Below are positions 34,895 through 46,801 of a stretch of 64,000 nucleotides of DNA, one piece after another. The stretch's first letter is position 1. Each line of letters begins with the position of its first letter. The notes under the pieces were generated by a model. The model made no database searches, was not told where the DNA came from, and was given only the letters and a program-made list of their open reading frames with translations. This DNA is from Astrothelium macrocarpum (taxonomy: Eukaryota; Ascomycota; Dothideomycetes; Trypetheliales; Trypetheliaceae). Where the stretch lies: NCBI GenBank assembly GCA_021030915.1, contig JAGEMR010000059.1, positions 110,205 to 174,204 of the forward strand. Direction: 5' to 3'. Made by a program: the position numbers and the translations under genes.

Positions 34895-35644
34895 GATGCC
34901 GCCTAGCAGCTCCTTAAGCCTTGAGCCTTGAGCCTTAAGAGAAGGGTATAAATAGAGAAGGCAACATTTGGTCTAGAAAGCAAGAGAGTCTGGGGGCCGT
35001 TCAGTTTTCATCTCAGCGCGTCTATGAGCCCCGCGTAAGTTGGCTGCGAGCATTTTGCCCAGCACGCGGGGTGTTTTTGCCACTTCGCCCGAGACGTGGG
35101 CAATAGTCTTGGGTAGACGACGCGGGTAAGACGCCCATAACTGAATATGGCCATCGCGGGAGTCGAGACAGCGAATCAGGAATGGATTTAAAACTGACTC
35201 TAGACCGAGTGAGAAATGTAAGAGATGAAACATGAATATGAACGCCGTGTTCGATGCACCTGATTTGCCAAACACGATCTGGACGAATGAGCACCAAGGA
35301 CTCGAAGTACTTTGGAGAAGTAGCAGCGCCGGGGTGGCATGACGGGATCTTTGGCACGTGACGTCCAGGAGAGGTATCCATCCCTGTCGACAATTCGCCG
35401 CAAAAAGTTCACCGAGTTCCCATCGATGCCATACCCAACCACCATTCAACCTTGCCACTTTCAACAGTGTGTTTATCCTTTTTCCCTTCTTACTTCACGC
35501 GAGGCGGCCGTCGACTGCCGCTTCTCAGAGCCTCCTTCCATGACTCTCGTCTCTGCCTAGACTATCAAAGATCAATCTTTACGCTAGCCTCGTTCACGCC
35601 CATCCAGGCCAACCAAACCTTAGGCAGTACCCTCTCACCGAATA
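34895..35644. promoter_or_regulatory. divergent upstream region of the kinase gene and TIM17
   Basis: 750 bp between two start codons. Several open frames of 60-160 codons on both strands overlap one another and lack motifs, so I treat them as chance. No specific site was identified. Confidence 0.45.
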
Positions 35645-36393
35645 ATGGACCACTCAAGAGATCCTTGTCCTTGGGTCGCGTTGTCGGATTTTGGTGGCGC
35701 TTTTTCAATGGGGGTATGTCGAATAAACCCTACGATCAGTCTTGCGCCTGCAATCTTTGAACATTATTGCTGATTTCCAATGACTAGGCGATAGGTGGTG
35801 CCGGTACATCAAGTCTAATCGATTTTCGAAACCGAAAACTCACTTCTTGTAGTATGGCATGGTGTTAAAGGCTTTCGCAACAGTCCCTATGGCGAAAGAA
35901 GGATAGGCGGTACGCAGTCAACAATGGAAACACAATGGACCCAATCATCTGATATTTTCAGCACTCACGGCTATCAAAGCACGAGCACCTGTACTTGGAG
36001 GTAACTTTGGTGTATGGGGTGGCATGTTCTCGACATTTGACTGCGCTGTGAAAGGGATACGGTATGTGCATGGCACAAACAACACCACAAGAACAAGTTC
36101 CATTGCTGTGATCAATATACAAAAAGAAAACATGAGTTCTAACAATGGGTGACAGAAAGAAGGAGGATCCTTGGAATGCCATCATTGCCGGCTTCTTCAC
36201 CGGTGGCTCCCTAGCAGTCCGTGGCGGTGCACGAGCAGTACGAAACAGTGCAATCGGTTGCGCCATTCTCCTTGCAGTTATCGAGGGCGTCGGTATCGGA
36301 TTTCAACGCATGATGGCAGAGAATACAAGACTGGAGCTTCCGCCTCCGCCCCCACAACCAGCAGAAGGGAGTAAAATTGCAGCTCCGGCATAA
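35645..36393 (+). CDS. TIM17: mitochondrial import translocase subunit Tim17
   Basis: Five exons: 35645-35713, 35788-35803 (16 nt), 35853-35909, 35962-36061 and 36156-36393; all phases agree, giving 159 residues. It is a TIM23-complex core subunit that carries presequence proteins across or into the inner membrane. The sequence begins [20 protein letters not shown] and continues [37 protein letters not shown] with FDCAVKGIR, then [20 protein letters not shown]. These are the conserved acidic N-terminus, Gly-rich TM segments and PRAT-type signature. The C-terminal tail is Pro-rich. Length is typical. Confidence 0.95.
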
Positions 36394-37111
36394 TGCGGCA
36401 AAAGAGTCACGTTCGGGATCAAGGGTTGATTCAAAAAAACAACGTGAATTTGGGAATAATCTTCAGCTACCCGCTTCCAGGTGAGGGATAGATCATAACC
36501 GACTTGTGTTCAATGCATGCAAGGCGTCACGGAGGGTTTGTATGAAAGATATCTCTCCTCTTCTCGGTTTAGCATTGCGCTCATTCTTGGAATGGCAGCG
36601 TTCTTTGTACTATACATGATGACTAATAGACTTTCTTCAAAGAGGCATTTCAAGCATTCTTATCACCAGAAACCCTTATCAAATGTCTCGATTCCTAGCT
36701 CTATGCGTACTAAAATAGTTTAGGGTTCTTAGTACTGAGTCACCAGAGATTCATTCAAGATGCCTATTTACGATTAAACGTTTCTTAGCGCGCTCAAGTC
36801 CAAGACGCACGATGACTCCTTCCTACCGCTCACTGCGATAGCTACGAAGTGGGGCAACAACTTCGATTGTGATCCCTGACCAAGGGACACATAAGAAAGA
36901 ACTCGAGCACATGAGTTGAACTTTTCTTCCGGTGACATTCCCACCATGAACACTGCTGCGTTTTCAATAATGTAAAAGAAAATATCCGACACTAAATTGT
37001 TTCTTACCTACTTGATTTCACCCATCACATTGCCCACCCGTTATATCCAATCAGAAAATCTATCAATCTCCTCAACAGAACCCCTTTAAAGCCAAACTTA
37101 CGCCCCCTAAG
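36394..37111. other. intergenic, one small membrane-type ORF of doubtful status
   Basis: A plus frame at 36517-36723 (68 codons) has one hydrophobic helix (FSIALILGMAAFFVLYMM) and a basic tail. It could be a real small protein, but nothing supports expression. The remainder is the upstream region of the aminopeptidase gene. Confidence 0.3.
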
Positions 37112-38305
37112 ATGCGCATCCGCGATCTCGGCTATGCCCCTTCCAACCTCCCCCCCGGGCCCACCAACTCCATCCTCGACATCCCCGGCCTCACTATCGG
37201 CCAAAAAACTCTCTCCAACACGCACCTACACACGCGGACGGGCGTCACCGCACTCTTCCCACGGCCCGCGGCAGACATCCAAACGCCATGCTTCGCCGGC
37301 ATCGCCGTGCTGAACGGCAACGGCGAGATGACAGGGAAGTTCCAAATCGACGACTGGGGCTTCACCAACACGCCCATCGTGCTGACAAACTCGTGCTCGC
37401 TCGGCACGGCCATCGACGCCACCTGGACCTGGCTCCTCGACGCCATGGACGCGCGCGGCTGCGATGAGCTCGCGCAGGCCCGCAACTACGGCACCCCCGT
37501 GGTCGCGGAGACCGCGGACTGGTATCTCAATGGCGCGCGGGGCAGCCGGATCGAAGCAGGCGAGGTAAGGGACGCGTTGGAGCTGGCGGCGAGCGGGGCG
37601 CAGAGGGAGGTTAGGGAGGGGAGCGAAGGCGGCGGAGCTGGCATGACTTGTCATCAGTTTAAGGGGGGCACGGGGACGAGCAGCCGCGTGGTGGCGACGG
37701 GAGGGGAGAGGGAGTACACGGTGGGGGTGCTGGTGCAGAGTAATTATGGGCATGTGCAGGATTTGACGATTGGCGGGGTGCCGGTGGGGAGGATCTTGAA
37801 GAAGGAGAGGGACGCGAGGGGAGAGTCGGGGCCGATGACGTATGAGAAGGTGGTGGAGGAGAGGATGGGGGTGGGGAAGGCGGATGAGGGCAGTATTGTC
37901 GTGGTGGTTGTGACGGATGCGCCGTTTTTGCCGAACCAGTTGCAGCGTTTGGCGAGACATGCTGGTGTTGGGATTGCGCAGGTAGGCGGGCCCGCCAGTA
38001 CGGGACGAACATTCTCTGGTGATATCTTTCTGGCCTTGTCTACGGCACCGCATCCGAAGGAGCAGTTGAGTCCTGGGATTAAGATGACGACTCTCAATCC
38101 CACGGAGACGTATTCTGTGGATGTGGTGAAGAACGAGAGTATTGATGCTTTCTTCTGTGCGGTGGCAGAGGCAACGGAAGAGGCAGTGTTGAATTCATTG
38201 GTTGGGGCTAGAGAGGGAATGACGGGGATTGACGGTAGGCGAGCAGATGGATTGCCAGTTGAGAGAGTCAAAGAATTGTTAGAAAAGCACTTAGTGAAGG
38301 TGTAA
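37112..38305 (+). CDS. P1/DmpA-family aminopeptidase (peptidase family S58)
   Basis: A single exon of 397 residues. The DmpA family comprises Ntn-hydrolases that self-cleave at a Gly/Thr-Ser bond to expose an N-terminal serine; they remove N-terminal residues or cleave beta-peptides. Hallmarks are the N-terminal ITVG-like block (LDIPGLTIGQKTLSN), the RTGVTALFPR strand, FKGGTGTSSRVV around the likely cleavage/nucleophile site (about residue 200), YTVGVLVQSNYGHVQDLTIG, and VVVVTDAPFLPNQLQRLARH. The C-terminal part carries FSGDIFLALST and VAEATEEAVLNSLVGA, as in the family. No signal peptide is seen, so it is probably cytosolic. It is convergent with the PLD gene 242 bp away. Confidence 0.88.
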   Translation: MRIRDLGYAPSNLPPGPTNSILDIPGLTIGQKTLSNTHLHTRTGVTALFPRPAADIQTPCFAGIAVLNGNGEMTGKFQIDDWGFTNTPIVLTNSCSLGTAIDATWTWLLDAMDARGCDELAQARNYGTPVVAETADWYLNGARGSRIEAGEVRDALELAASGAQREVREGSEGGGAGMTCHQFKGGTGTSSRVVATGGEREYTVGVLVQSNYGHVQDLTIGGVPVGRILKKERDARGESGPMTYEKVVEERMGVGKADEGSIVVVVVTDAPFLPNQLQRLARHAGVGIAQVGGPASTGRTFSGDIFLALSTAPHPKEQLSPGIKMTTLNPTETYSVDVVKNESIDAFFCAVAEATEEAVLNSLVGAREGMTGIDGRRADGLPVERVKELLEKHLVKV

Positions 38306-38547
38306 CATAGAACAAGCAAAAATGCAAGCTTTTTAACCTACTACAATGGCTTACATGTAGAAAGCCCATGAAGCAGAACGGTAGAAAGAGATCAAAAGCA
38401 GATTTAATTAGCTGAAGAATCTCATTTTGCCCCTAAATAGCTCAGAGCACTACTGTTTGTACTCCTGAGCACCACATTGCTCATTTCGTCTCATGAGCAA
38501 GCTCGGAAAACCTGTTCACCTAGATATCATAATTAGCTACTAAATCC

Positions 38548-40634
38548 CTAAAACCCTCCTGCACCCTGCACCCTCTTCACTGCGCCCACAACGCCCTTTG
38601 CCCAACTAAATCTCCCCGCATCCACGCCAATGCTCCCTGGCGCCAACTCTCCCTTCTCGTCCACCCAACAACCCGCCTTGTCACCCTCCTTCGTCGCCTT
38701 CCCAAACCGATCCGTGTTCTGTCCCCTCTTCAACCCTTCCTCCCACCTCCGACAAGTCTCCTCATCATCAATCATGACATTGACCTCCTGTGAATGGTAC
38801 CAGCTCTGGGTATCCTGGTTGCCATTGCCCATGATACCGAGCGAGGAGTCGGCGATGAGGATCTTGATGTGGCAGGAGCGGGACTTGAAGCTGTTGTGGA
38901 TGGGAATATTCTGATCCGCGGCGGTGTAAAAGTGGATGTTGAGTCGCTCGCGTTCTTCAGGGTTATCGAGCTGCTTGTAGAGTTTGTTGGCGACACCTTC
39001 ATTGTGGCCGCCTTGCATGGGTAAGAGCTCGCCGGCATCGTTGTAGCCGAGGCAAACGTAGTATGTCACTGTTATGCCGCGTTTGACGGCTTCGATGAGA
39101 GCAGGAAGAAGTGGTGCAGCGTTGAGGTCCGGTGTCTGGATAAAGATTGTCTTCTTGGCGTTGCGGACTGCGGAGAGCCAGGCTTCGTTTTGGGGGTTGA
39201 AGACACTGGAGTGGGTTGGAGCTCCAAATGGTTTGCGATTGACCATGGCAATTGGAAAAGGTTTATGCACAGGATGCGGAATGTATGGAGTGGGTTCGTG
39301 GCCTGCTGGGGGAGGTTCTGCTGTTGCTTTGCGGTCGTCTTTTGTATTTTGGTTGAGGTGGCGGGATATAACGTCCATTATTCCTTCGTTCTCATTCGCA
39401 GAAAGGACTGATTGCATACGGCGGACTTCGCCAGCAATGTCAGCGTCGTAATGAGGGTCACCCGGTAGATGCTCTGCAAGGCGCTCTTTCTGTCCATCAG
39501 CAGTCACTTGGTCAAGGCTACGAGCAGGTCCTGTCTCTGGAATGTCGGGTTTAGAGGTATCTTGTGAAAATGTTGGAAGTCCGCCCTTTGCGGCAGGGGT
39601 GCTATGACTTGGGAGAGGTGGATCAAGGGTGTTTGCCCAGGAAATGAGGGATGTGTCATAGAAAGAATCAACAATCGGGCCTTCCAGGTGGGTCATCATT
39701 TCCACATTGTCATTTTTCTGGTCGCTTAGTTAGCAGACCTATCTTTGATTCAGAATAGTCGTGCTTACCTGGATGTTGTTGCTGCTTACAACAGCAATCT
39801 TCCTATCCACTACCATAAATTTGGAGTGAAAAGTTCCAAGAGGCGGTCGATGATAATTCACAACCTCAATGTCAATATTCGGAATCTCCTCTGGACCGGG
39901 TAGGCGGACGTTCTCTCCAGTGTAGATTCCTTCGGGGACCTTTTGGTGGTTGTTCAATACCTGCTTGATATTGCCTCGATCGTACATGAGCTTGACAATT
40001 GCCTTCTCTCCTCGCTCTCCCGCTCTTTTTGATAGCTCTCGCAAGGAGTCAGTGATTAGCCTTGTGGCATCCGAATCCATCCAATAGTTTGTTGCCAGGA
40101 ACACTTCTTTCTCGGCTCGTGCTATTAAATTAGACTATGCACCGTCAGAAATCGTGATTTCTCTCAAATATTGAATCCTTTCGCTTTTTTTCTTTCTCAA
40201 AATGCAAGGAATTGTAAGGGTTAATCAATTGACCATACCATATGCCGACAAACATCCCATACACTTCCCACCACCGTCAATGGCACTACTCCACAGCTAC
40301 CCATCAAGCACGGACTGCACACACCCTCCAGCTGATCACCCTCCAGCGGCAATAGCGCATCTCGAAAGGCCCTCAAAAAAAGCTCACTCGGTTCCCGCCC
40401 ACCAATATCGAGTCCCCAGTTTCCACAGCTCTTAGCCTTCTCCAGCTCCTCCAAGCTGCATGGTTCGCGCTCATGGGGTGCCGGTGCGTCAATGACTTCC
40501 GGATGCGAGCCGCCAAAAAGTTTCTTGGCGGCTTCTGAAGGCGCGAGTGAGGGGTCCTCGGACAAGAGGTGGGAGACGGATTTAGTGGGGTCACGGCAGA
40601 GAGCGATGAGCTTGTCGGAGAGATGCTTCTTCAT
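38548..40634 (-). CDS. phospholipase D superfamily protein (two HKD motifs)
   Basis: Exons are 40634-40239, 40134-39769 and 39717-38548; introns are 104 and 51 nt (GTATGG...GCATAG and GTAAGC...GACCAG, the latter with branch GCTAAC), giving 643 residues. HKD motif 1 is HSKFMVVDRKIAVVSSNNIQ and motif 2 is HIKILIADSSLGIMGNGNQD, so both halves of a PLD active site are present. Around the first half are VFLATNYWMDSDATRLITDS and ALLPLEGDQLEG, which place it in a fungal PLD-like group rather than the large PX-PH PLD1. It may hydrolyse a phosphodiester in a phospholipid or act as a transphosphatidylase; no signal peptide or membrane helix is seen. The start was chosen as the first ATG of the frame. 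Confidence 0.88.
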
Positions 40635-41202
40635 TTTGCGAGGGATTGACAATACAATATGTAATTGAGATGAAGAAAGGGCAGGCGGGCACGGCGGACG
40701 AGGTCACGTAGGCGGTGGATGAAGCGAAGGCAAGGTTGGAAGAAGGTGAGCTATTGATGTAGGGATGAGGTGGGTTTTGGCTACGTGCAGTCACGCCTGG
40801 CTCCTAACGACAATCGGGATGTGAAACGGTCAGGTGATAGCAAATTCCTTGGATACGGCACAGTGTCAGCCAGCTTGCAGGCCAGTTAGAAACCTGTGCC
40901 CCCGTATTTTGGGTGAGATTGCAACTACAGTAGTGGCTGCAGATGTCATCGCGAAGCTGCCCCTGTAGCAGTTATGACGAGGAGGCGCTAAAAAACCAAG
41001 CTTTCAACCAAGCTTTGAACCAAGCTTTCGGCCAAGCTTTTGTTAAAGCGGGGATTGGCACTTTTCTTGGATCACGTGTCAATCATAATTTGGGTCGTGT
41101 ACTCTGTACCTATATTGGATGCATCTGAAGCCTTACTTTGCGGACTTGACAAGATTTGTCCAGGCCAATCCACTGAAAGAATCTGGGAAAAGATTGCAAG
41201 CG
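40635..41202. other. intergenic with a 12-bp minisatellite
   Basis: Upstream of the PLD gene and downstream of the HeLo-like gene. Apart from the minisatellite (listed separately) I see no feature. A 61-codon plus frame here merely translates the repeat. Confidence 0.5.
40994..41041 (+). repeat. four tandem 12-bp units AACCAAGCTTTS
   Basis: Units begin at 40994, 41006, 41018 and 41030; the last two bases of the consensus vary and the fourth unit starts GG instead of AA. Confidence 0.9.
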
Positions 41203-43020
41203 TTAAGCAGCTCTCTTATTGACACTTCCTCCAAGCATCCAACCAGCCATAGGAGACTGGGTTGTGAACCATATCCGCCTTGCACATAGTGCTCCAAATC
41301 TCTTGTCCATTCCTTTATCGGTGAAAGCAATTGCAATTGTCGTCCCAGGCTTCAGGTCGAAAGGCCACATGGATGCTAAATTTGGATCAGATCGGTGACC
41401 CCCTTTAAGAATCCTCACCTCGCCTTCTCTAAAACATTTAGCGATCCGCTCACGCCAGTACTTTGAGCTGAGCTTCAAGCAGTCGGAGAAACTGTTCAGT
41501 AGGGTTTCCAACAGCTTCTACACAAATGAGTTACCAACTACAAGCCCGTCGTAAGATGAAACTTACCTCATATGTACTACACTGCTCGAGATCTAAACCA
41601 TATTCGTCCCCATTAGGGGTTCTCAGCCGGATGAAGTCTTTTTTTGGCAGCATAAAACTAGCTCTTTTAGATTTCTTAAGAGGCAGCAGTGCCGGGCAAT
41701 CTTGAGGATCTTCGGGTTCAGCATCTGTCGACCACGCTACTGCTGTGCTTGTGCTATGCGAGCCGACCTCAGAAGAAATCGGCGCTCGTGGTTTTCTCCC
41801 TACTTCCTGATCTTTCCTAGAGGAACATGATTTAGAGCATTGTTCATCTGGTTCAGTATAAAACACTTCCTTCGATTTAGCTCTATCTTTCAGCACTGGG
41901 GATGATTTTCTGTGGATGGCGCCTTTGGCGACAACATTACTTCCTTCGTCATTTGGGATCGGCGTCCCTTCTATTGATGTTGCTGATTTACTCTCGACTG
42001 GCCTTTTCAAAGGCGTCGTAAGGGTAGGCGTCGATTCTTCGATCAAAGATTTCTGGTTCGCTGGAATGCCGTGAACTTCTGGTACCGACGAGATACTCTC
42101 ACGAGACTGCTCTCCTGCTTTTGGTCCATGCAGGACATCTCTGGCAAAAGTCGATACCTTCTCTTGCACAAAGAGAAGACGAAAAAACGGTATGAGAGCT
42201 GGAAGTTCGAGTTTTCCATATTTCTCCTGCTCATCTTTGTAATAAGGTGCCACCGCGGAATCGAATCGCACTTCACCGGGACCTGACTTGTTTTGGGGGC
42301 CGGAGTCACGGTCAAAAACATCGACTGCGAGCAGAGAACCACCTTCAATAGCGTTTTGAGGAACTATCGATTCAGTAAAGTGTTCTGGTATTGGTCTTGA
42401 CAAGGTCTTAGGTATACTTGGAGAGTGGAGACTGGTCTGCATAAGCTGGATGCTGGTCTCGACAACATCCCTTAGACTTTGGACCTCATGGACGAGGCTA
42501 AAATTTAGTCAGCACGAGAAGGCTCTTGAGATCTTGACGTTCCATGAACTTGCCTAGTGTATATGTCTTCGTGTGACTCTCTCGTCATTTGTATAGTTGA
42601 TATCAAAAGTTGCAGGTTCAATTTGAGTGAATTTAGTGTTTCGCGATGGTAAGCAAACTTGGATCTTTGGAACAACCATCGTAAGCCTAGACAAAGTCGT
42701 TGACCATGAGGTTTAGTTCGCTCTGCCAAAGGCTTCAATGCATGAAGCAGGTCTTCACCGTCTCGTTGGACAATTTGACAACTGTGAATTAAATCTTCTG
42801 CAATACTTTTCGCCCGCCAAGTAACTGCATCGTTGCCATCAAGAACGATGCTGACCTCCTTGAGAACTCGCGAAAGCAGTAGAGTGTCATTCGCAATCAT
42901 ACGTACCTCTCGACCAGCATCTTTCAATGCTGAAGCAAGCTGGTAGAGCCCATTACTTAGTTTTGTCGCCGCTCCTCCGATCGCAATAATGCTAGAGACG
43001 AGACCCAAGGCTTCGGCCAT
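41203..43020 (-). CDS. HeLo-like N-terminal plus ubiquitin-like-domain protein
   Basis: Exons are 43020-42554, 42497-41567 and 41517-41203; phases agree, giving 570 residues. The first intron (42553-42498) uses a GC donor (AG|GCAAGT ... TTTTAG), because no GT donor in that spot keeps the frame. The second is GTAAGT ... TGTGTAG. The N-terminus (MAEALGLVSSIIAIGGAATK, then KLSNGLYQLASALKDAG) matches the helical HeLo-like/fungal-STAND N-terminal domain that begins many fungal NLRs. A long Ser/Lys/Glu-rich linker follows. The C-terminal 140 residues (FIRLRTPNGDEYGLDLEQCS, then the LLETLLNSF and VRILKGG regions) resemble the fungal ubiquitin-like domain often paired with this N-terminus. There is no NTPase domain. 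It may act as a signalling partner of NLR-type proteins; that role is inference. Confidence 0.75.
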
Positions 43021-43911
43021 GCCTTCAACGTAACGCTCATGCCTTAGTATCAGTGCTGTAGTGATAACCTCTTCCGTGAGACATACGTATTCGATTAAGT
43101 CGGGTATGAGTAGCCAAAGCGCAAGGCTGAATCACGTAACTTAAAAAGGATCTATCAGCCTTGCGCTAGTAGAGAATCGGAACTGATGGCAAATGAGGAC
43201 GGCGGTCTTTCAATATTGACTTCATTTAACGAGCTACAGATGCGAGCCTAATAATCATTGCACAGCTGTGACTCACTAGCCCTCGTTGTCAATGTTAATT
43301 GGATTGAGAGGCTAGGCTACAGCTGTCAATGTCGACATCAACATACGAAACGTTAACAATGCTGGCTCCGGTAGAGTTATATCTGGACGATTTTAGAGGA
43401 GTTTCAACGGCCACCCGCATCTACTCCTTAGATACTTCATAAAAATCTGGCTTCAGCATCCACCTCACGGCTTCTCAATATAAAACATTACGTAAAGAAT
43501 AACACAATCCATTTACAGATTTTATTCAGTTGAGTCTGCTACCAGGATAGCCCCTCTAGAGGTGACACCTACTCTTTGATATACCGCAGCATATCACTCA
43601 ACTTCGTAGCACTCCTTCATCTTCAGTTCTCAACGCCATGCAGGAGTCCAAAATTATAGGTGTATGTAAAGCATGGTCCGTTCCAGAAAGAAAGGATACA
43701 GGAAATCGTCATTAAGCCAGTTTCATATCATCTTTTCAAGAGACGTTCGTGAAAGGCCAATTCGACAAGACTTTTAGGAACATTATACACAATTGCGTTT
43801 TGAGGTGTGGCTCATCCAAGCGTTAAGAGTCGTGCAGTTCGTCCAACTCATCCAAATTTCTACACAATTCGGATTTTCGTCACCCCCTAACCCTCTGGTA
43901 AAAGACCTTAA
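43021..43911. other. 891-bp intergenic region with a stem-loop
   Basis: Contains GCGCAAGGCTGA at about 43119-43130 and its exact complement TCAGCCTTGCGC at about 43158-43169, a 12-bp stem. The stem lies about 100 bp upstream of the HeLo-like gene start. No gene is seen. Confidence 0.5.
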
Positions 43912-46801
43912 TTACTCCCACCGTTTCCACTCCTCCGCCATCCGTTGTAACTCTCGTTTCACATCAGCATCATCCTTGGACCGCTGGCCTCTCCTTCCCG
44001 CATCATCGGCATGCGCCCTGAGCGCCCGATGTTTACCTTGCAAATGCATTTCCATTGCCTTTCTATCTCTCGCCTCCTGCGCTAGAAGAGCCCAATCGTC
44101 GCGTTCTGTTGCCTGACGGAAGACCGTTCTCATGCGAGGAGAGTACAATTGACAAGATGTACCCAATGAAGTTTCGCGTACGGTCTGCATTTTTGGGTTA
44201 AATTTGATTGCGATGGGATGACCAGTCTTGATTGCGTGATGGACAGCTTGGTGGTAGCAAGATTCGCAGACAGTGAATTCTGGTAATTGAGGTATGAAGT
44301 ACCACCGATGTGCTAAGAGCAGATTATCCCTGGTGCAGGCAGGCACTAGTCGCTCATTGGTTTTCTTGATTAGTGAGATGAGAGGACGAAGATCAGGCGC
44401 TCGTCGTTCGAGTCGAGCTCGAGTGTCGATGTCAACAAGGGAGTCCAGGTAAGAAGCGAAATGTTTGTTTCTCGTTTGGAAATCACAAACGCGAGGTACG
44501 CGAGGCTCTGTTTGATGTATCCGCGTAAAAGAGCCTCTCAGCGAAGGTAAAAGAGCCTCCACACAGCTTACACAGTTCGAACACACATGAAATCCAGGGA
44601 CATGAGTCTTTGCGTCGTCTTTTATGCTATACCAAGACCGTGCTTCTTCCTTTTCTCCTGAGCATGATTTCTCATTCGCTGCTACATCAGAAAGCGCGAC
44701 GAACAAGTCGAGGTTGCTGCGCTTCTCTTGTAATGACAATAGCCAAGCCAGTCGCATCCAAGGTGAGCTGAAGTCGCATTTTCTCGGCTTGTTTGGTCTT
44801 CTTGGGGGTGCACGTTTAAAATATTTGCCGAACTTCGACGGTAGAAACACCTTCTCCAAGCAGTCGGGACAGACATCAATCTCCTGGCAATATTCAAGAG
44901 TATACCAGTCAGAAAATTTGACTGAGTGATCTGCACGGGGACACGGGGGTAAGAGTGGTTTCTCGGTTGTTGATGACTTCTCAGTATTGTCACTCACAGA
45001 CCGCCTTGTTGAGTCCTTGGACTGGGAAACATTTCCTGCGTAGGTATGATGGCGTGCACGGAGCTGTGGACGTCCAGAATCATCTTTGTGTGATTGATGG
45101 CTGTCTGAATGGTCAGATGGCAAAGTTGGAGACCGTGGACGTGATACAACTGTATGAGTGCTTGATTTACTCAAGGCAGGAAGAATGATGTGATCCTCAA
45201 AGTTGGGCATTAAGGAAGCGTTATCGTCGGGATAGGGTAAGACCATGCTGGCGTTAGGGACCTTTTTTGGCGTAGGACTAGGGGGTAATGAGTCGGAACG
45301 TAGCGAGGATGAAAGCCGTGACTGAGTCAAAGTTTCTCCCTTTGGTGGCGGAGAGTATGGAGCGTATTGATCTGGTAAGTTTGCTGTCTTTGTAGAAGGC
45401 GTATTGGTCGATGCATCGTTATTAATGGATGGAAGAGGAGAAGCAGGTCTAGAATTGTTTGCAGAGTTATTGGCAGACCCAGGTCGTGAGTGAGACTTTT
45501 TTATTGGACTGTCTCCTGGCTGATTTGGCATTCTGATTCGAGGAGACTCAGGTGGCGTCAAAATGGTTCTTTGCCGAGGTTCTGGAGATACAGCTCTGGT
45601 ATCTTGACGTCTTCTGCTCGAATTATATGCAGGACCCCGTTTCTCAGTATTTTCTCGCTGGAATCTCTCATTATCGTCATCTGCGAATGATGATTTGAGT
45701 GGACTTGGCCTTGTCTTCCTTGGCTCGGGATCCTGATTGGATGTCTGTAGTGAACGAGGCCGCGAGCTCTTCGTATCTAACTCGACGCGTGGTATAGTGG
45801 AAGCAGTATCAGTCAGACGACGTATACTCGACGGCCGATCTCGAGGATCAAATTTGAGCGTTTGACTTTCGCTGTCCTCCCCTTCACTAAATTTAACTCG
45901 AGGCTCTTTTTTATCGAGATCTGCTTTGACAAATGAATACCGGCTTGACCTGATTCGCTCGTGGGTTCTGGGAGACTCTGCATCATTCACCTCTGTTTCA
46001 GCAATAGCATCATCACTACCTGGGCGCCTAGCAGAGTCAAATGAAGCTTGGCTGGCAGAAACAGTTCTGGACAATCTTGGTCTGGTTGGAGTCGATGTGG
46101 GTGTGGGGATACCATGGTCTAGTGAAGTTCCCAGTCGACCAGGAGTCTTCGGAGAAATAATAGACTCTGGAGACAAAAGATATTCTCCAGAATGACGACT
46201 GCTCGACTTCGGTGGGTCTTGAGCAAAAGCATATGGAGAAGGTCTCCGTTGAGCTATTTCTGGAACTTCGTTGGCCTGAGTGGCGATCCGGGCAATTTTG
46301 TGCCTTCCGCGTCTAGACGCTTCGCTGTCGCTACCACTCGCTTCGCTCGATATTTTCGACTTTTCTGACCCAGTGCTTGGGGTTCGAACGATCCCCTTTG
46401 CGCGTTCATCCAATTTCACTTCTACCATTATAGGTTCCTGATTGACGCTACCTCGCATACACGCTTCATCACTGCTCTCATCCCCAGATAAACTGCCCGG
46501 CCCGGCTTCTTTGGCTAGTGAGTCTGATTCATCCTCTACGCTTGGCGATGGCGGCCATGCTCGTTGTTTTCGTGAAGGACGTGAAGAGTTTGACGATCTC
46601 CCTCTAGATATGTCTCGACGGTAGTGATCGGAGCCATCATAGTATCGTGATTTACTACTTGAATTATTAGTAGGGTTGATCCTTGGACGGGTGACAAAAA
46701 GGGACTTACCCTGATGGTCTTGAATATGACGAATGTCCAAAGGAGTCGTGTCTGCGGGGTTCAGGCCGAAGATGATAACCATGGATATCATAAGAAGCCA
46801 T
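43912..46801 (-). CDS. Ser/Arg-rich conserved fungal protein with cysteine-pair motifs
   Basis: Exons are 46801-46710 and 46654-43912, with a 55-nt intron (GTAAGT ... AAGTAG, branch TACTAAT), giving about 944 residues starting MASYDIHGYHLRPEPRRHDS. The first 600 residues are disordered, Ser/Arg/Pro-rich, with many SRRR/SRP and SPTP-type sites. The C-terminal third is folded-looking and carries three similar units, each with a CxxC pair beside a Trp/Tyr-rich segment (YCQEIDVCPDCLEKVF, FHVCSNCVSCVEALLP, FTVCESCYHQAVHHAI), which may bind zinc. The tail is a charged helix. Function unknown. Confidence 0.75.

Noticed and set aside
34973..35464. 163-codon minus-strand ORF upstream of the kinase gene
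   Set aside because: No motif, overlaps several equally long frames on both strands, and sits in the divergent promoter interval.
37226..38053. 275-codon minus-strand ORF rich in His and Pro
   Set aside because: Antisense shadow of the aminopeptidase gene in GC-rich sequence.
40943..41128. Small protein with NQAF repeats
   Set aside because: It only translates the 12-bp minisatellite; there is no other coding evidence.
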